Positions 1 to 9,363 of a stretch of 49,708 nucleotides of DNA are shown one piece after another. The stretch spans positions 1 through 49,708 of the forward strand of contig CAIWXI010000111.1 of NCBI GenBank assembly GCA_903916595.1. Reading direction: 5' to 3'. The position numbers and the translations under genes are program-made. The stretch comes from an uncultured Bacteroidales bacterium (lineage in GTDB: Bacteria; Bacteroidota; Bacteroidia; Bacteroidales; FEN-979). The first letter of the stretch is position 1. Every line of letters starts with the position of its first letter. The notes under the pieces were generated by a model, which did not search any database, had not been told where the DNA came from, and saw nothing but the letters and a program-made list of their open reading frames with translations.

Positions 1-126
1 ACAAAATATTAATGAAAAGATCTTATTACTACCTTGAACGGTTTTAGTAACTTTTCTGCCTAAAAAATTTCCGTTATTTCCAACGATCATCTGGGAACAT
101 CAGTAAAATCAATTAGTCTGAAAAGC

Positions 127-150
127 GGTTCGAATCCCTCACATCCCACA
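127..150 (+). other. tRNA 3'-end remnant, probable attachment site
   Basis: The stretch reads as the 3' end of a tRNA: GG, the T-loop TTCGAAT (129-135), CC, then an acceptor-like tail ending in CATCCCACA. The 5' side of the T-stem (AGCGG, 124-128) pairs with the 3' side (CCCTC, 136-140) only at the two GG/CC positions, and no anticodon or D arm can be folded upstream, so this is not a complete tRNA gene. tRNA identity starts abruptly at 127. A terminator follows at 186-207, as expected for the original tRNA flank. Elements that integrate into tRNA 3' ends leave exactly this arrangement at the end away from the restored tRNA. A degenerate tRNA pseudogene is the alternative. Bases 1-126 hold no gene I can recognise. 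Confidence 0.55.
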
Positions 151-185
151 ACAAAAATCCAGAAAATCACTGAAAATCAATGAAG

Positions 186-207
186 ACCGCCACTCCAGGC
201 GGTTTTT
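186..207 (+). terminator. Rho-independent terminator
   Basis: Six-base-pair GC-rich stem ACCGCC (186-191) / GGCGGT (198-203), loop ACTCCA, followed by a T-rich tract. The T run is on the plus strand, so it would end a transcript coming from the tRNA remnant side and not the convergent cupin gene. Confidence 0.7.
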
Positions 208-228
208 CTTTTACAGACGTTTACCTTA

Positions 229-567
229 CTACAAATAATCCTGTCTTGGCGGAGTAAAGAAATCAATTATATTTCCTTTCTCAATTACTTCCAAAGCATG
301 ATCGGTGTTTTCCGGAATTGAATATGAGTCTCCCGGCGTCAAAATATGGTTGTTCTCTGGCAGTTTGAGCAAATATTTTCCTGAAATTACATACCCGCTT
401 TGCTCATTTGGGTGCGAATGGAAAGGAACAATGTTTCCGACTTCAAAGTTCATTTTGGTCACCATTGATTTTTGTCCAATTGCAAGTACATCAAAGTCAA
501 CTCCTTTAAATTGTCGTTTTATTGCACTACCTTTCTTTGTAATCATTTTCGTGTGATTATAAAACAT
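229..567 (-). CDS. Small single-domain cupin protein
   Basis: About 112 residues. The cupin 1 motif is visible as HSHPNEQ..GYVISG and the second half as PGDSYSIPENTDHALEV, giving the His/Glu metal ligands typical of small conserved cupins. No signal peptide, so cytoplasmic. The reaction cannot be read from sequence; such proteins range from isomerases to sensors. An ATG at 606 also opens the frame, but a perfect -7 box (TATCTTTG, minus strand, 572-579) lies downstream of it, favouring the ATG at 567 (essentially leaderless) or the one at 546 (short leader). The gene and its flanks are AT-richer than the M16 gene that follows, which fits a position next to a possible integration boundary. Confidence 0.75.
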   Translation of the reverse strand: MFYNHTKMITKKGSAIKRQFKGVDFDVLAIGQKSMVTKMNFEVGNIVPFHSHPNEQSGYVISGKYLLKLPENNHILTPGDSYSIPENTDHALEVIEKGNIIDFFTPPRQDYL

Positions 568-571
568 AACC

Positions 572-579
572 CAAAGATA
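572..579 (-). promoter_or_regulatory. TAnnTTTG -7 box, cupin gene
   Basis: Minus strand reads TATCTTTG, a perfect match to the Bacteroidota -7 consensus, 4 nt before the ATG at 567. I could not place a convincing -33 TTTG at the usual spacing. Confidence 0.4.
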
Positions 580-728
580 ACCTCTTTTGTCGGCAAACCT
601 GTCCATTTCGTCTATTTTATTGCAACCTACTGTTTCATCAGGAAATTTATCAATATATTTACATCTTGACAGGGAGAAGTAAAGGAGGTCTCAAGACATC
701 CACTCCGTCATCCTAAAAAATAAAAAAT

Positions 729-3539
729 ATGAAAAAGACATTATCAAACCTTGTGCTGATTATTACTCTGATGATGGCCTCGACGTCGTTAGTCCTGGCC
801 CAGAATTACAACCTGAAAGACATGCCGCCTCTCGATCCTAAAGTAAGGGCGGGCGTCTTGCCTAACGGCATGCATTATTTCATCCGGGCAAACAACCTGC
901 CGGAAAAAAGAGGTGAATTTTATATTGCAAATAACATCGGAGCAATACAGGAAAACGACGACCAGAACGGCCTCGCTCATTTTACAGAGCATATGTCGTT
1001 CAACGGTACGGTCCATTTCCCTAAAAAAGGTATCCTGGATTACCTTGCAAGCATTGGGGTTAAATTCGGAACTAATGTAAACGCATCGACCGGGCTTGAA
1101 CAAACGGTATTCAATCTCTCGAATGTACCTCTTTCGCGGCAGGGGATTACTGACTCCTGTCTGATGATTCTTCGTGACTGGGCGCATTACGTGGCATTCG
1201 AGGACAAGGAAATTGACCTTGAAAGAGGTGTGATTCTTGAAGAATGGAGAATGTATGGCACGGCTTCTGAAAGGATGAGCAACAAACTCGCTCCGGTGAT
1301 TTATAAAGGCTCGAAATATGCCGACCGAAATGTGATTGGTGACACGGCAGTCCTCAAACATTTTAAATACCAGACCATTAAAGACTTCTACAACACATGG
1401 TATCGCACCGACCTTCAGGCTATCATTCTTGTTGGCGACTTTGATGTAAATGCCATTGAAGCCAAAGTCAAAGATCTGTTCAGCGGAATTTCGGCGGTAG
1501 CTTCCCCGAAAGCGAAAGAACTTTACCCCATGCCCGATAATATGGAACCTCTTATCGGTCTGGCTACTGATAAAGAAGCCACAAATACTATCGTCAGGGT
1601 CAGTTACAAGCATGATGCCATAGCTGATGCCGACAAGAACCTGGGTTATATGAGGACACAGCTTGTAAGGACATTTGTGAATATCATGCTCAGCTTACGT
1701 TTGAATGAGCTTGCCCGAAGCGAAAATTCCCCGTTTATTTTTGCCGGAAGCAATTACGGAAGGTATTCTGCGACCAAGGACGCTTTCAACGGCATGGCCC
1801 AGGCTTCCGACAACAACGTTCCGAAAGCCCTGGCTGCGTTGCTCACCGAGATGCAGCGCATGAAACTGTATGGTTTCACCGCAGGAGAATACGAACGTGC
1901 CAAAGCCGAGTTGATACGGGGTCTTGATTCACGCTATATGGACCGCGACAAGCGCAAGAACCGCGAGCTGGTGCGACCGATAACCAGCTACTTTCTTACG
2001 AACTCACCCAACCCTGGCATTGAGTACGAATATGCTTTCGACAAGGCCGAGATCCCCGGAATAAGCCTTGATGAGATCAATGCAACAGCCAAAACCTTTG
2101 TTACCAGCAATAATATTGTTATATCAGTAACCGGGCCTGAGAAGGAAGGGGTTAAGCTGCCCACGGCAGCCGAGATCCAGAGTGTGATGGCCAGCTGCGC
2201 AGCCGCTAAAATCAGCCCCTATGTCGACAATATGGCCGGAAAAAAGCTTCTGGAGAAGGATCCGGTTCCGGGAAAAGTTACTTCCACGGCTGCCAATGCT
2301 GTGTTCGGGACTACTGAATGGACTCTTTCGAATGGCATGAAAATTATTTTCAAACCAACCGACATCAAGGAAGATGAGCTTTCGATTACGGGCTGGGAAG
2401 ATGACGGAGCATCTGCATTGAAGGATGAGGAGCTTACAGCAGCTGATTTTCTTGGCGACGCTCTTTCAGCCATGGGCCTTGCGAATTACTCACGCAATGA
2501 TCTCACCAAACTGCTTGCAGGCAAGCGCGCGAATGTTTCGTTCATGATATCAGATGAACATGATATGGTCTCGGTACGTACATCCCCCAAAGATCTTGAA
2601 ACAGCCCTTCAGCTTGTTTACCTGGGTTTCACCAGCCCACGCTGGAACGAAACGGACTATAAGACATGGTTTGATAAGATCAAGGCTGCCCTCATCAATG
2701 CTGATGCGGAACCACGTAAAGCATTTTCCGATACGATCGGGGTTATGATGGCAAACCACAACAAACGCAGTCAGCCCACAACCTACAAATCCCTTGATGA
2801 AATATCCTTTGATCTTTTGCAGAAAGTCTTCAGGCAAAGGTTCAATGAACCGGGGAATTTTACCCTTTTGTTTACCGGTAAAGTCAATCCCGAAACTGTA
2901 AAGCCTTTGTTGGAGAAGTACCTTGCCTCCCTTCCTGCAGTTGCCCAAAAGGATCAGTATATCGATCGTGGGATAAGGCCTCCGAAGGGTCATGCAAAGC
3001 GTGACTTCCAGAGAAAAAGCACGACTCCAAGGACAGCTATTTATGTGAATTATAATGGCAGCTGCGATTACACAGCCGACAACAGGCTGCTCGGAGCTGC
3101 AATGCGGCATATCCTTGAGCTAAAGTATATTGAAAGGATACGCGAAGACGAAGGCGGTGCTTACAGCGTTCGCGTCTCCTTTGCAACATCGAAACTTCCT
3201 GTTCCATCGTTTGGCTTTGTGGTAACTTTCGAGACCGATCCTGCCAAAGCTGATAAACTGCTTGGCATTGTGCATAGCGAAGCAGATAAATTTCTGAAAA
3301 GCGGTCCGTCCGATGCCGACCTTCAGAAATTCAAGGAATATGCCCTGAAGCAAAGGCCTGAAGACATGAAGGAAAACAACTGGTGGAATTCCATCGTACA
3401 GGAATATTATCAGAACAATCTGGATTACCTGAGTGGTTTTGAAGCCAAAGTAAAAGCGCTTGACGTCAAAGCAGTTCAGGAGTTTGCAAAAAAAGCCCTT
3501 GGCCAGGATAATGTAGTTGAAGTGATCATGAGACCATAA
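729..3539 (+). CDS. M16 family zinc protease (insulinase/PqqL-like), secreted
   Basis: 936 residues with an N-terminal signal peptide ending near LVLAQ. The inverted zinc motif HFTEH (H84, E87, H88) sits in the first M16 domain, with the third ligand probably E165 in DLERGVI, at the family spacing. Two tandem M16 modules follow: residues about 40-260 plus an inactive partner, then about 530-930 with an R/Y-rich inactive-half motif (EDEGGAYSVRVS). Full length for the PqqL/zinc-protease type that forms a clam-shell around peptide substrates; acts in the periplasm. First gene of a plus-strand run, only 3 nt before the next gene. The specific substrate is unknown. Confidence 0.92.
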   Translation: MKKTLSNLVLIITLMMASTSLVLAQNYNLKDMPPLDPKVRAGVLPNGMHYFIRANNLPEKRGEFYIANNIGAIQENDDQNGLAHFTEHMSFNGTVHFPKKGILDYLASIGVKFGTNVNASTGLEQTVFNLSNVPLSRQGITDSCLMILRDWAHYVAFEDKEIDLERGVILEEWRMYGTASERMSNKLAPVIYKGSKYADRNVIGDTAVLKHFKYQTIKDFYNTWYRTDLQAIILVGDFDVNAIEAKVKDLFSGISAVASPKAKELYPMPDNMEPLIGLATDKEATNTIVRVSYKHDAIADADKNLGYMRTQLVRTFVNIMLSLRLNELARSENSPFIFAGSNYGRYSATKDAFNGMAQASDNNVPKALAALLTEMQRMKLYGFTAGEYERAKAELIRGLDSRYMDRDKRKNRELVRPITSYFLTNSPNPGIEYEYAFDKAEIPGISLDEINATAKTFVTSNNIVISVTGPEKEGVKLPTAAEIQSVMASCAAAKISPYVDNMAGKKLLEKDPVPGKVTSTAANAVFGTTEWTLSNGMKIIFKPTDIKEDELSITGWEDDGASALKDEELTAADFLGDALSAMGLANYSRNDLTKLLAGKRANVSFMISDEHDMVSVRTSPKDLETALQLVYLGFTSPRWNETDYKTWFDKIKAALINADAEPRKAFSDTIGVMMANHNKRSQPTTYKSLDEISFDLLQKVFRQRFNEPGNFTLLFTGKVNPETVKPLLEKYLASLPAVAQKDQYIDRGIRPPKGHAKRDFQRKSTTPRTAIYVNYNGSCDYTADNRLLGAAMRHILELKYIERIREDEGGAYSVRVSFATSKLPVPSFGFVVTFETDPAKADKLLGIVHSEADKFLKSGPSDADLQKFKEYALKQRPEDMKENNWWNSIVQEYYQNNLDYLSGFEAKVKALDVKAVQEFAKKALGQDNVVEVIMRP

Positions 3540-3542
3540 AAT

Positions 3543-4934
3543 ATGAAAATAAAAGTACTTGGAGCCGGTGGCGGAGAAGTCACCGGTTCCGCTTATCTGG
3601 TAGAAACCGACAAGGCAAGAGTTCTTGTCGATTGCGGTATTTTCCAGGGAGGGAGAGAGGCTGAAGCCATGAACCGGTTTGACCCAAAAGATGTTTCTTC
3701 CCTTGATGCGGTAGTGGTAACACATGCCCATCTGGACCATACCGGACGGCTTCCCCTGCTCAGCAAAATGGGAGTTCCTGCACCCGTGTTCTGCACTCAG
3801 GCAACCCTTGAGCTCACCTCACTCATACTTCGCGATTCGGCACATGTGCAGGAAATGGATACTATGAGGCTGAACAGGAAAAGGCAAAGGGCCGGGATGA
3901 AACCCCTTAAACCCATGGTGTCGCTCGAAGACACGGAAGATATCATTGGCAGGCTGATCGCTCTTCCTTACGATCAGGACTTTCAGGTGGCAGCAGGCGT
4001 TAAGGCTTATTTTGCCGAGGCCGGACACATGCTGGGATCATCATGCATCCAGCTAAGCATTGAAGAAAACGGGCTGGTGAAAAAAGTGGTTTTCTCTGGT
4101 GACCTTGGCCCGAAGGGAGCTCCAATCTTAAAAGATTTTGAGGAGCTTCACACGGCTGATGCAGTTTTCATGGAGACCACTTATGGCGACCGTGATCACA
4201 AACCCCTGGATGAGACCGTTAATGAATTTGTTTCTATTGTAAAGGCCGTGGTGGCGGATAAGGGAAAAATTCTCATCCCGACCTTCGCTGTTGGCAGGGC
4301 CCAGCTGATGATCTCAATACTGGCTTCGATGTTCAGGGCTAAACTTGTGCCCCCCTTCCCTATTTTCCTCGACAGTCCGATGGCTATCGAAGCCTCAAAG
4401 ATCTATTTCAGTCATAAAGAGCTGTATGATGAAGAACTGCTTGAGTTTATCAGAGTAAAACCTCTGATGGATGACCTCAAGTCGTTGAAAATGTGTCCGA
4501 CTGCCGAAGATTCAATTGCCATCAATGATGTCCCTGGCCCGATGATGGTACTTGCCGGTGCGGGGATGTGCAATGCGGGCCGCATCATGCATCATCTCAA
4601 ATATAATCTCTGGAAACCCGAGACCCATGTGATCATCGTGGGATACCAGGGTTCGGGTACACTCGGAAGAAGGCTGGTCGACGGCGCTTCACAGGTGAGG
4701 ATTTACGGAGATGACATAGCCGTGAAAGCCACCATCCATACCCTGGGGGGCTTCAGCGCTCACGCCGGTCAGAAAGACCTGCTCAACTGGTTCTCACATC
4801 TTGCTCCGGCCAGGCCGAAACTTTTTCTGATACACGGGGAAGACAGGCCCAGGGAAACACTTGGTGCAATAATAAAAGAGCGTTATGGCATTGAAGCAGC
4901 CTATCCCGAATTAAACGAAACAATCATTCTCTGA
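3543..4934 (+). CDS. Metallo-beta-lactamase / beta-CASP RNase
   Basis: 463 residues. MBL motif 2 is THAHLDHTG (H61, H63, D65, H66); further metal ligands are in AEAGHMLGSS and FSGDLG, and ETTYGDR is the start of the beta-CASP insert. C-terminal motifs TLGGFSAHAGQKD and FLIHGE are those of the CPSF73-like RMMBL domain. The protein therefore belongs to the RNA-processing exo/endonuclease branch of the MBL superfamily (YSH1-type), acting in the cytoplasm. It lacks a signal peptide although it follows a secreted protease with 3 nt spacing, so the pair is likely co-transcribed without an obvious shared function. An intact, full-length gene. Confidence 0.9.
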   Translation: MKIKVLGAGGGEVTGSAYLVETDKARVLVDCGIFQGGREAEAMNRFDPKDVSSLDAVVVTHAHLDHTGRLPLLSKMGVPAPVFCTQATLELTSLILRDSAHVQEMDTMRLNRKRQRAGMKPLKPMVSLEDTEDIIGRLIALPYDQDFQVAAGVKAYFAEAGHMLGSSCIQLSIEENGLVKKVVFSGDLGPKGAPILKDFEELHTADAVFMETTYGDRDHKPLDETVNEFVSIVKAVVADKGKILIPTFAVGRAQLMISILASMFRAKLVPPFPIFLDSPMAIEASKIYFSHKELYDEELLEFIRVKPLMDDLKSLKMCPTAEDSIAINDVPGPMMVLAGAGMCNAGRIMHHLKYNLWKPETHVIIVGYQGSGTLGRRLVDGASQVRIYGDDIAVKATIHTLGGFSAHAGQKDLLNWFSHLAPARPKLFLIHGEDRPRETLGAIIKERYGIEAAYPELNETIIL

Positions 4935-4953
4935 TACTTTATAGCATATTACA

Positions 4954-6369
4954 ATGAATAATGCCATCCGCAGGACTAAAATCGTAGCAACCATAGGACC
5001 TGCCAGCAATTCACCAGAAATGATCGGCAAGCTGATCAAAGCCGGGATGAATGTAGCCCGTTTGAATTTTTCCCATGGAAGCTATGATGACCATGCCCGG
5101 GTAATCAAGTGTATCAGAGAGATCTCTGATGAAATGGATACTCCCGTTACACTGCTTCAGGACCTTCAGGGACCGAAAATACGGGTCGGGAAGCTTAAAG
5201 ACGACCAGATTCTGCTCACCAAGGGCCAGGTCTTCAGTATCATACCCATGGAGGAATATAAAGGTGAACCCGATTGTATACCCATTGACTACCCCCATGC
5301 CGCGGAAGAGGCCCAACCCGGCATGCTTATTCTCCTTGACGACGGGCTCCTTTCATTTACGATTACCGGCATAACAGGGAAAGCCCTGGTTTGCAGAGTT
5401 GAGGACGGAGGTGTTCTTAAGAACAGGAAAGGGGTTAATTTCCCCAATCTGACCCTGAACCTACCGTCACTCACCGATAAAGACAAGCAGGATCTAACTT
5501 TCGGACTGGAGCAGGGAGTTGACTGGGTATCGCTGAGTTTTGTACGTTCCGCGGCCGATATTATTGAACTCCGAGATTTCATAAGCAAAGCAGGATACAG
5601 CAAGCCTCTGATCGCCAAGATCGAAAAGCCTCAGGCCATAGACCATCTCGATCAGATCATCGAAGTTTCCGATGGCCTGATGGTTGCCAGAGGCGACCTG
5701 GGCGTTGAGATGAGCCCCGAGAAAGTTCCCTTGCTGCAGAAGCATATCATAGAACAATGCAACAGGAAGAGTAAACCGGTGATTACGGCCACCCAGATGC
5801 TCGAGTCGATGATTCATGAGCCCAGGCCTACCAGGGCTGAAGCCAATGATGTGGCCAATGCCATAATCGACGGAACTGATTGTACTATGCTTTCGGGCGA
5901 ATCGGCGGTGGGTGAATACCCTGTCAAAGCCGTTGAGATGATGGACCGTATTGCGATCGAAGTGGAATCGAAGATCGAATTCAGGACCTACCCCTCCAGT
6001 GAGCATACAGAGATCGGGGCTATCTGCGAAGCGGTAAACCGTATAGAAAAAGTGATAGGCGTGGCGGCGATTGCCGTTCTTACTTCAAGCGGAAGAAGTG
6101 CCAAATTCATTGCTTCGGGCCGGCCTAAAGCGCCAATCTATGCGCTGACCGACAATCACGTGGTATATCATGGACTGAACCTGCTCTGGGGCATACACCC
6201 CATACTCATCCGCCAGAAATGCAATTCGTTTGATGAAATGATCCTGCTTGCCGAAGCAAACATCAAAGAACATCAGCCAACAATAAAAGGTGAAAAAATA
6301 ATCGTGATCGCCGGGATCCCGTCAAATGTCGCCGGGGGAACAAACTGCTTAAAAATCCATACTCTATAA
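4954..6369 (+). CDS. pyk: Pyruvate kinase
   Basis: 471 residues, the length of bacterial type I enzymes. It converts phosphoenolpyruvate and ADP to pyruvate and ATP. Seen: N-terminal TKIVATIGPAS, substrate motif RLNFSHG (R36, N38, S40), the B domain around residues 70-170, the signature IAKIEKPQA with the catalytic Lys and metal-binding Glu, VARGDLGVEM, and ITATQMLESM. The C-terminal allosteric domain is present (VLTSSGRSAKFIASGRP). It starts 19 nt after the RNase gene, so probably in the same transcript, and is followed by a hairpin separating it from the convergent membrane-protein gene. Confidence 0.97.
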   Translation: MNNAIRRTKIVATIGPASNSPEMIGKLIKAGMNVARLNFSHGSYDDHARVIKCIREISDEMDTPVTLLQDLQGPKIRVGKLKDDQILLTKGQVFSIIPMEEYKGEPDCIPIDYPHAAEEAQPGMLILLDDGLLSFTITGITGKALVCRVEDGGVLKNRKGVNFPNLTLNLPSLTDKDKQDLTFGLEQGVDWVSLSFVRSAADIIELRDFISKAGYSKPLIAKIEKPQAIDHLDQIIEVSDGLMVARGDLGVEMSPEKVPLLQKHIIEQCNRKSKPVITATQMLESMIHEPRPTRAEANDVANAIIDGTDCTMLSGESAVGEYPVKAVEMMDRIAIEVESKIEFRTYPSSEHTEIGAICEAVNRIEKVIGVAAIAVLTSSGRSAKFIASGRPKAPIYALTDNHVVYHGLNLLWGIHPILIRQKCNSFDEMILLAEANIKEHQPTIKGEKIIVIAGIPSNVAGGTNCLKIHTL

Positions 6370-6375
6370 GCAAAC

Positions 6376-6406
6376 AGAGGCCGCCCCGTTTACCAGGGCA
6401 GCCTCT
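6376..6406. terminator. Hairpin between convergent genes
   Basis: AGAGGC (6376-6381) pairs with GCCTCT (6401-6406), and inside it GCCC (6383-6386) with GGGC (6396-6399), with one mismatch between. It lies between the pyruvate kinase stop and the end of the convergent barrel gene. Neither side has a strong T run, so it may serve both directions weakly. Confidence 0.55.
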
Positions 6407-6426
6407 TCTGTTAAAAACCAGTTAGT

Positions 6427-7074
6427 TTACCTCAGCAGGTATGTCAAACCGATATTAAAATTCAGCCCCTGCATGGTACTGTATGACCTGACGTCGGTAA
6501 AACTGAAAGAATTCGTATTGAACCAGTACTGAGCGCTTACATTAGCCCCCCAATGGGAATACCGTCCGAATTTAACCAAAACGCCGAGTTCAGGCGACAT
6601 GGTAAAACCCCATTGTGTATCGTAAATATCATAATCCTGAATGAGTATATGCTCTTCCATATAATCGCCTCCAAGCGATAATCCCACGTAGGGACTGGCT
6701 ATAGCTGAAGGCAGAAAATAATAGTAAGCGCCAACCTTCCAGGGAACAATAAAAACATAGTTATAATGAATGGCGGTGAGTGCAGTGCCATCATCTCCAT
6801 AGAAGGTCATCCTTGGATTTTTTTTATAAAAATTATTCCAGCCGAATTCAAATCCCACAGCCAGTCCGTTCGTAAGAAAATAACGGCCTGAAAAAGTTCC
6901 GCCGGCCGGGCTTACAGTATTAATAAAAGCATTGAGATTCCCCAGCGGAATGCTGTTGGTCCAGGATAGGGTATAAAGAGAAGTTGGGCTGTAACCCGAA
7001 GCAGCTTTTTCCTGAGCCTGAACCGTTATCGTCAGAAGCAGCGCCGCTATGATTGCAAAAAATATCTTTTTCAT
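6427..7074 (-). CDS. Outer-membrane beta-barrel protein
   Basis: 216 residues counted from the ATG at 7074; a TTG 6 nt upstream in frame is less likely. Signal peptide MKKIFFAIIAALLLTITVQA followed by Q. The mature part alternates aromatic and polar residues in short strands (for example WGANVSAQYWFN, GLNFNIGLTYLLR) and ends in a strand with a terminal aliphatic-Arg, as in small porin-like barrels of about 8 strands. Predicted location is the outer membrane; no ligand can be inferred. It follows the DUF4136 lipoprotein gene on the same strand with a 57-nt gap and may be co-expressed with it. Confidence 0.8.
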   Translation of the reverse strand: MKKIFFAIIAALLLTITVQAQEKAASGYSPTSLYTLSWTNSIPLGNLNAFINTVSPAGGTFSGRYFLTNGLAVGFEFGWNNFYKKNPRMTFYGDDGTALTAIHYNYVFIVPWKVGAYYYFLPSAIASPYVGLSLGGDYMEEHILIQDYDIYDTQWGFTMSPELGVLVKFGRYSHWGANVSAQYWFNTNSFSFTDVRSYSTMQGLNFNIGLTYLLR

Positions 7075-7131
7075 TGTCAATTCGTTATTAATGGATGAAC
7101 TGTTTGTTGTTTCATTTGTTGAAGCATCTGC

Positions 7132-7776
7132 TTAATTGGCCGTGATCTGCGGGGTTTGTGCAAAGCACTGGTCAACATTGGTAAGGATGTCCTCGGTATT
7201 GTGGTAACCCGTAAGCAGGCCCCTGATAACTGCAATCCATACAACATAAAGTTTGTTATTATGATCCTTGGCGTTTTTCAGGTCCAGCATGTCGATGATC
7301 ACAGTTCCGCTGCTATAGGTAGTCACTGCGGGAGGATAATACGGGTACCAGTAGTTGTAGCCAGAATATCCCCAATAGTATGGATCGTAATTTCCATAAT
7401 AATCCCAATACCATCCCGGATAGTAATATGAAACGTTGGTTATTTCTATAAGCGAAACATTAAGACCAAGGTCAGGGTTTCCTGTTTTGTGGTCAACCCT
7501 GGTATACCCTCTTACCTGCATATTACCAACAATCTGGTTCAGCAAAAGCTGGGCCTGGGGAGTCAATACCCTCTTGCCGGTTTTGCTGTCTTTAATAGCA
7601 AATACGGAGTCGACTATTGAAAATGTCTTAAACTGTTTAAAATTAGTACCCTTGTCATATTTCGTAAGGTCCACGAGATCTTCCGCGAGCCGCGAATCTA
7701 TGCCCGGGTAAGTAGCGCAGGACATCACAAAAATGAGAGCCGGCAGCAGGGCCAGTAAATTGATTTTTCTTTTCAT
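7132..7776 (-). CDS. DUF4136 lipoprotein
   Basis: 214 residues. Signal peptide with lipobox VMSC, so the mature protein begins at the Cys near residue 19 and is probably anchored in the outer membrane facing the periplasm. The region LTKYDKGTNFKQFKTFSI and the later GTVIIDMLDLKN match the DUF4136 pattern. A Tyr/Trp/Pro-rich stretch (YYYPGWYWDYYGNYDPYYW and following) in the middle is typical of the Bacteroidota members. The function of the family is unknown. It sits between the GH13 gene (27 nt upstream) and the barrel gene on the same strand. Confidence 0.82.
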   Translation of the reverse strand: MKRKINLLALLPALIFVMSCATYPGIDSRLAEDLVDLTKYDKGTNFKQFKTFSIVDSVFAIKDSKTGKRVLTPQAQLLLNQIVGNMQVRGYTRVDHKTGNPDLGLNVSLIEITNVSYYYPGWYWDYYGNYDPYYWGYSGYNYWYPYYPPAVTTYSSGTVIIDMLDLKNAKDHNNKLYVVWIAVIRGLLTGYHNTEDILTNVDQCFAQTPQITAN

Positions 7777-7803
7777 ACTTAAAAGTTTTAAAATTAACAG
7801 AAT

Positions 7804-9291
7804 CTATTGAATTATCATTTTATATATTTTGAAAAAATGAAAGCCCCAGGGTTCGAGCCCCACATATAGTCCGCTACCAGCCAGTTCATCGCCGATGCGG
7901 ATATAATGTGCCTGGGTAAACTGATCTACCAGCCTTAATGAATGACCCGAAAAATCAACACCCGGAAGATAAACAAATCCCTGGGATGGTCTTGGGCAAT
8001 AATTCACTGCAATAAGGCATACGTTCTGTTCAAATTTCCAGGACCATGCCAGTATGTGCCTGCAACTCTGGTTATCATCCCATCCGCTTACAGGGCAAAG
8101 CGACCACTCTCCCATGTGCAACTCTGCCATGGATGTGATCTCCAGCAGGTTTTCATAAAATTTTCTGAGATCCGCATCAGGATTCTCATCAGGTCTTCTC
8201 CTGAGAAAAACAGGTAACTTTACCGATCGGCCATCCAGCTGACCTTCATGCAGAAGCTTAGCTCCCGGAAGTGTCATACTGATGAGTGCAGCGGCTTTTT
8301 CTTTGGCATTATAAAAGACCGATGAAGCCCTGTCCTCATCATGGTTCTCGATGAATCTTACCAGCTTTGACTGGTAGCTAAAGGCCGACATCAGGTGATG
8401 TCGGATAGCATCTGCATCTTCACCTTTTAACCTGTCGTAAAGCCGTTTATCATAACAATAGTCGAAGCCGTTTTGCTGCAGGATAAATTCCATATCCCAG
8501 TATACTTCGGCAATGAACTTAAAATCAGGAAATTCTTTTTTAACTTCGCCAATAATAACTTTCCAGTATTCTTCTGCCGGGACTTCTCCGGCCAACGCAC
8601 CCCAGGTATGAGTAAAAACATTATTCAGCATCAGCATGGCCATATCGCAGCGAACGCCATCACACATACCTGCAATTTCTTTCACAGCACGTAACGCCTC
8701 AAGCCGTAAAAGAGGGTTAAAGGCATTCACCTGAACCACATCTTCCCAGGCAGGATAATATGGATCTTTACCACAGGCGAAGATATTTTTTCCGAAATTC
8801 TTAAAGGTTGCCGGATCCCGGGCCATGTCATCCTCCGTACCATGAATAAAAAAATCAGGATTTGATGTCACCCAGGGATGATCAAACGCAAGATGGTTTG
8901 GTACAAAATCAAGAATGAGTGCTATGTTTCTTTCCGACAATTTTTCCCGTGCGATGGCCAATCCGGCGTTACCTCCGAAATTCCGGTCAACTGAATAGTT
9001 TTTCACGCAATAGGGAGACCCGTTGTTATCGGTTAAGGAAAAATCACTCAGGGCTCTTTTAAAATCGGAAAGATTACCTGGATCAGCATTAGAAATTGTA
9101 ACACAGACCGGGCTTCTCTCCCATACCCCCATGAACCATACAGCCTGTACTTTGAGAAATGCCAACTCATCCCAGATTGCTAAAGGAACGTTAGCAAGAG
9201 TTATGGTAGCGCCAGACTCCCGGCTAAGCTCTCCAAGCCACACCAGGGTGTTGATTTCATAGATGACCGGATTTGTGGCGAGAGCTTTCAA
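7804..9291 (-). CDS. GH13 alpha-amylase family enzyme, cytoplasmic
   Basis: 495 residues. The GH13 conserved regions are in order: DFVPNH (region I), GVRCDMAML with nucleophile Asp (region II), IAEVYWDM with the acid/base Glu (region III), and ENHDEDRA with the transition-state-stabilising Asp (region IV), all in a TIM barrel that starts with VIYEINTLVWLGEL. The C-terminal 90 residues form the usual small beta domain. No signal peptide is visible, so it should act on internal alpha-glucans such as glycogen or maltodextrin. The start codon is TTG; I see no better in-frame ATG near the conserved N-terminus. Exact specificity cannot be told from sequence. Confidence 0.88.
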   Translation of the reverse strand: MKALATNPVIYEINTLVWLGELSRESGATITLANVPLAIWDELAFLKVQAVWFMGVWERSPVCVTISNADPGNLSDFKRALSDFSLTDNNGSPYCVKNYSVDRNFGGNAGLAIAREKLSERNIALILDFVPNHLAFDHPWVTSNPDFFIHGTEDDMARDPATFKNFGKNIFACGKDPYYPAWEDVVQVNAFNPLLRLEALRAVKEIAGMCDGVRCDMAMLMLNNVFTHTWGALAGEVPAEEYWKVIIGEVKKEFPDFKFIAEVYWDMEFILQQNGFDYCYDKRLYDRLKGEDADAIRHHLMSAFSYQSKLVRFIENHDEDRASSVFYNAKEKAAALISMTLPGAKLLHEGQLDGRSVKLPVFLRRRPDENPDADLRKFYENLLEITSMAELHMGEWSLCPVSGWDDNQSCRHILAWSWKFEQNVCLIAVNYCPRPSQGFVYLPGVDFSGHSLRLVDQFTQAHYIRIGDELAGSGLYVGLEPWGFHFFKIYKMIIQ

Positions 9292-9363
9292 TTGAAAAAC
9301 GTTATTGTCTGATGTAAATATAAGACAATTATCTGAAAAAAAAGTTGCAGGCGATAAAAAAAA

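Noticed and set aside
124-150. Complete tRNA gene at the window start
   Set aside because: The T-stem pairs at only two positions, and no D or anticodon arm fits upstream.
789-1613. Long open frame on the minus strand (274 codons) opposite the M16 gene
   Set aside because: It is the antisense shadow of a well-supported gene; no motif, signal or start context supports it. The same holds for 2550-3110, 3120-3740, 5494-6006 and 34297-34608.
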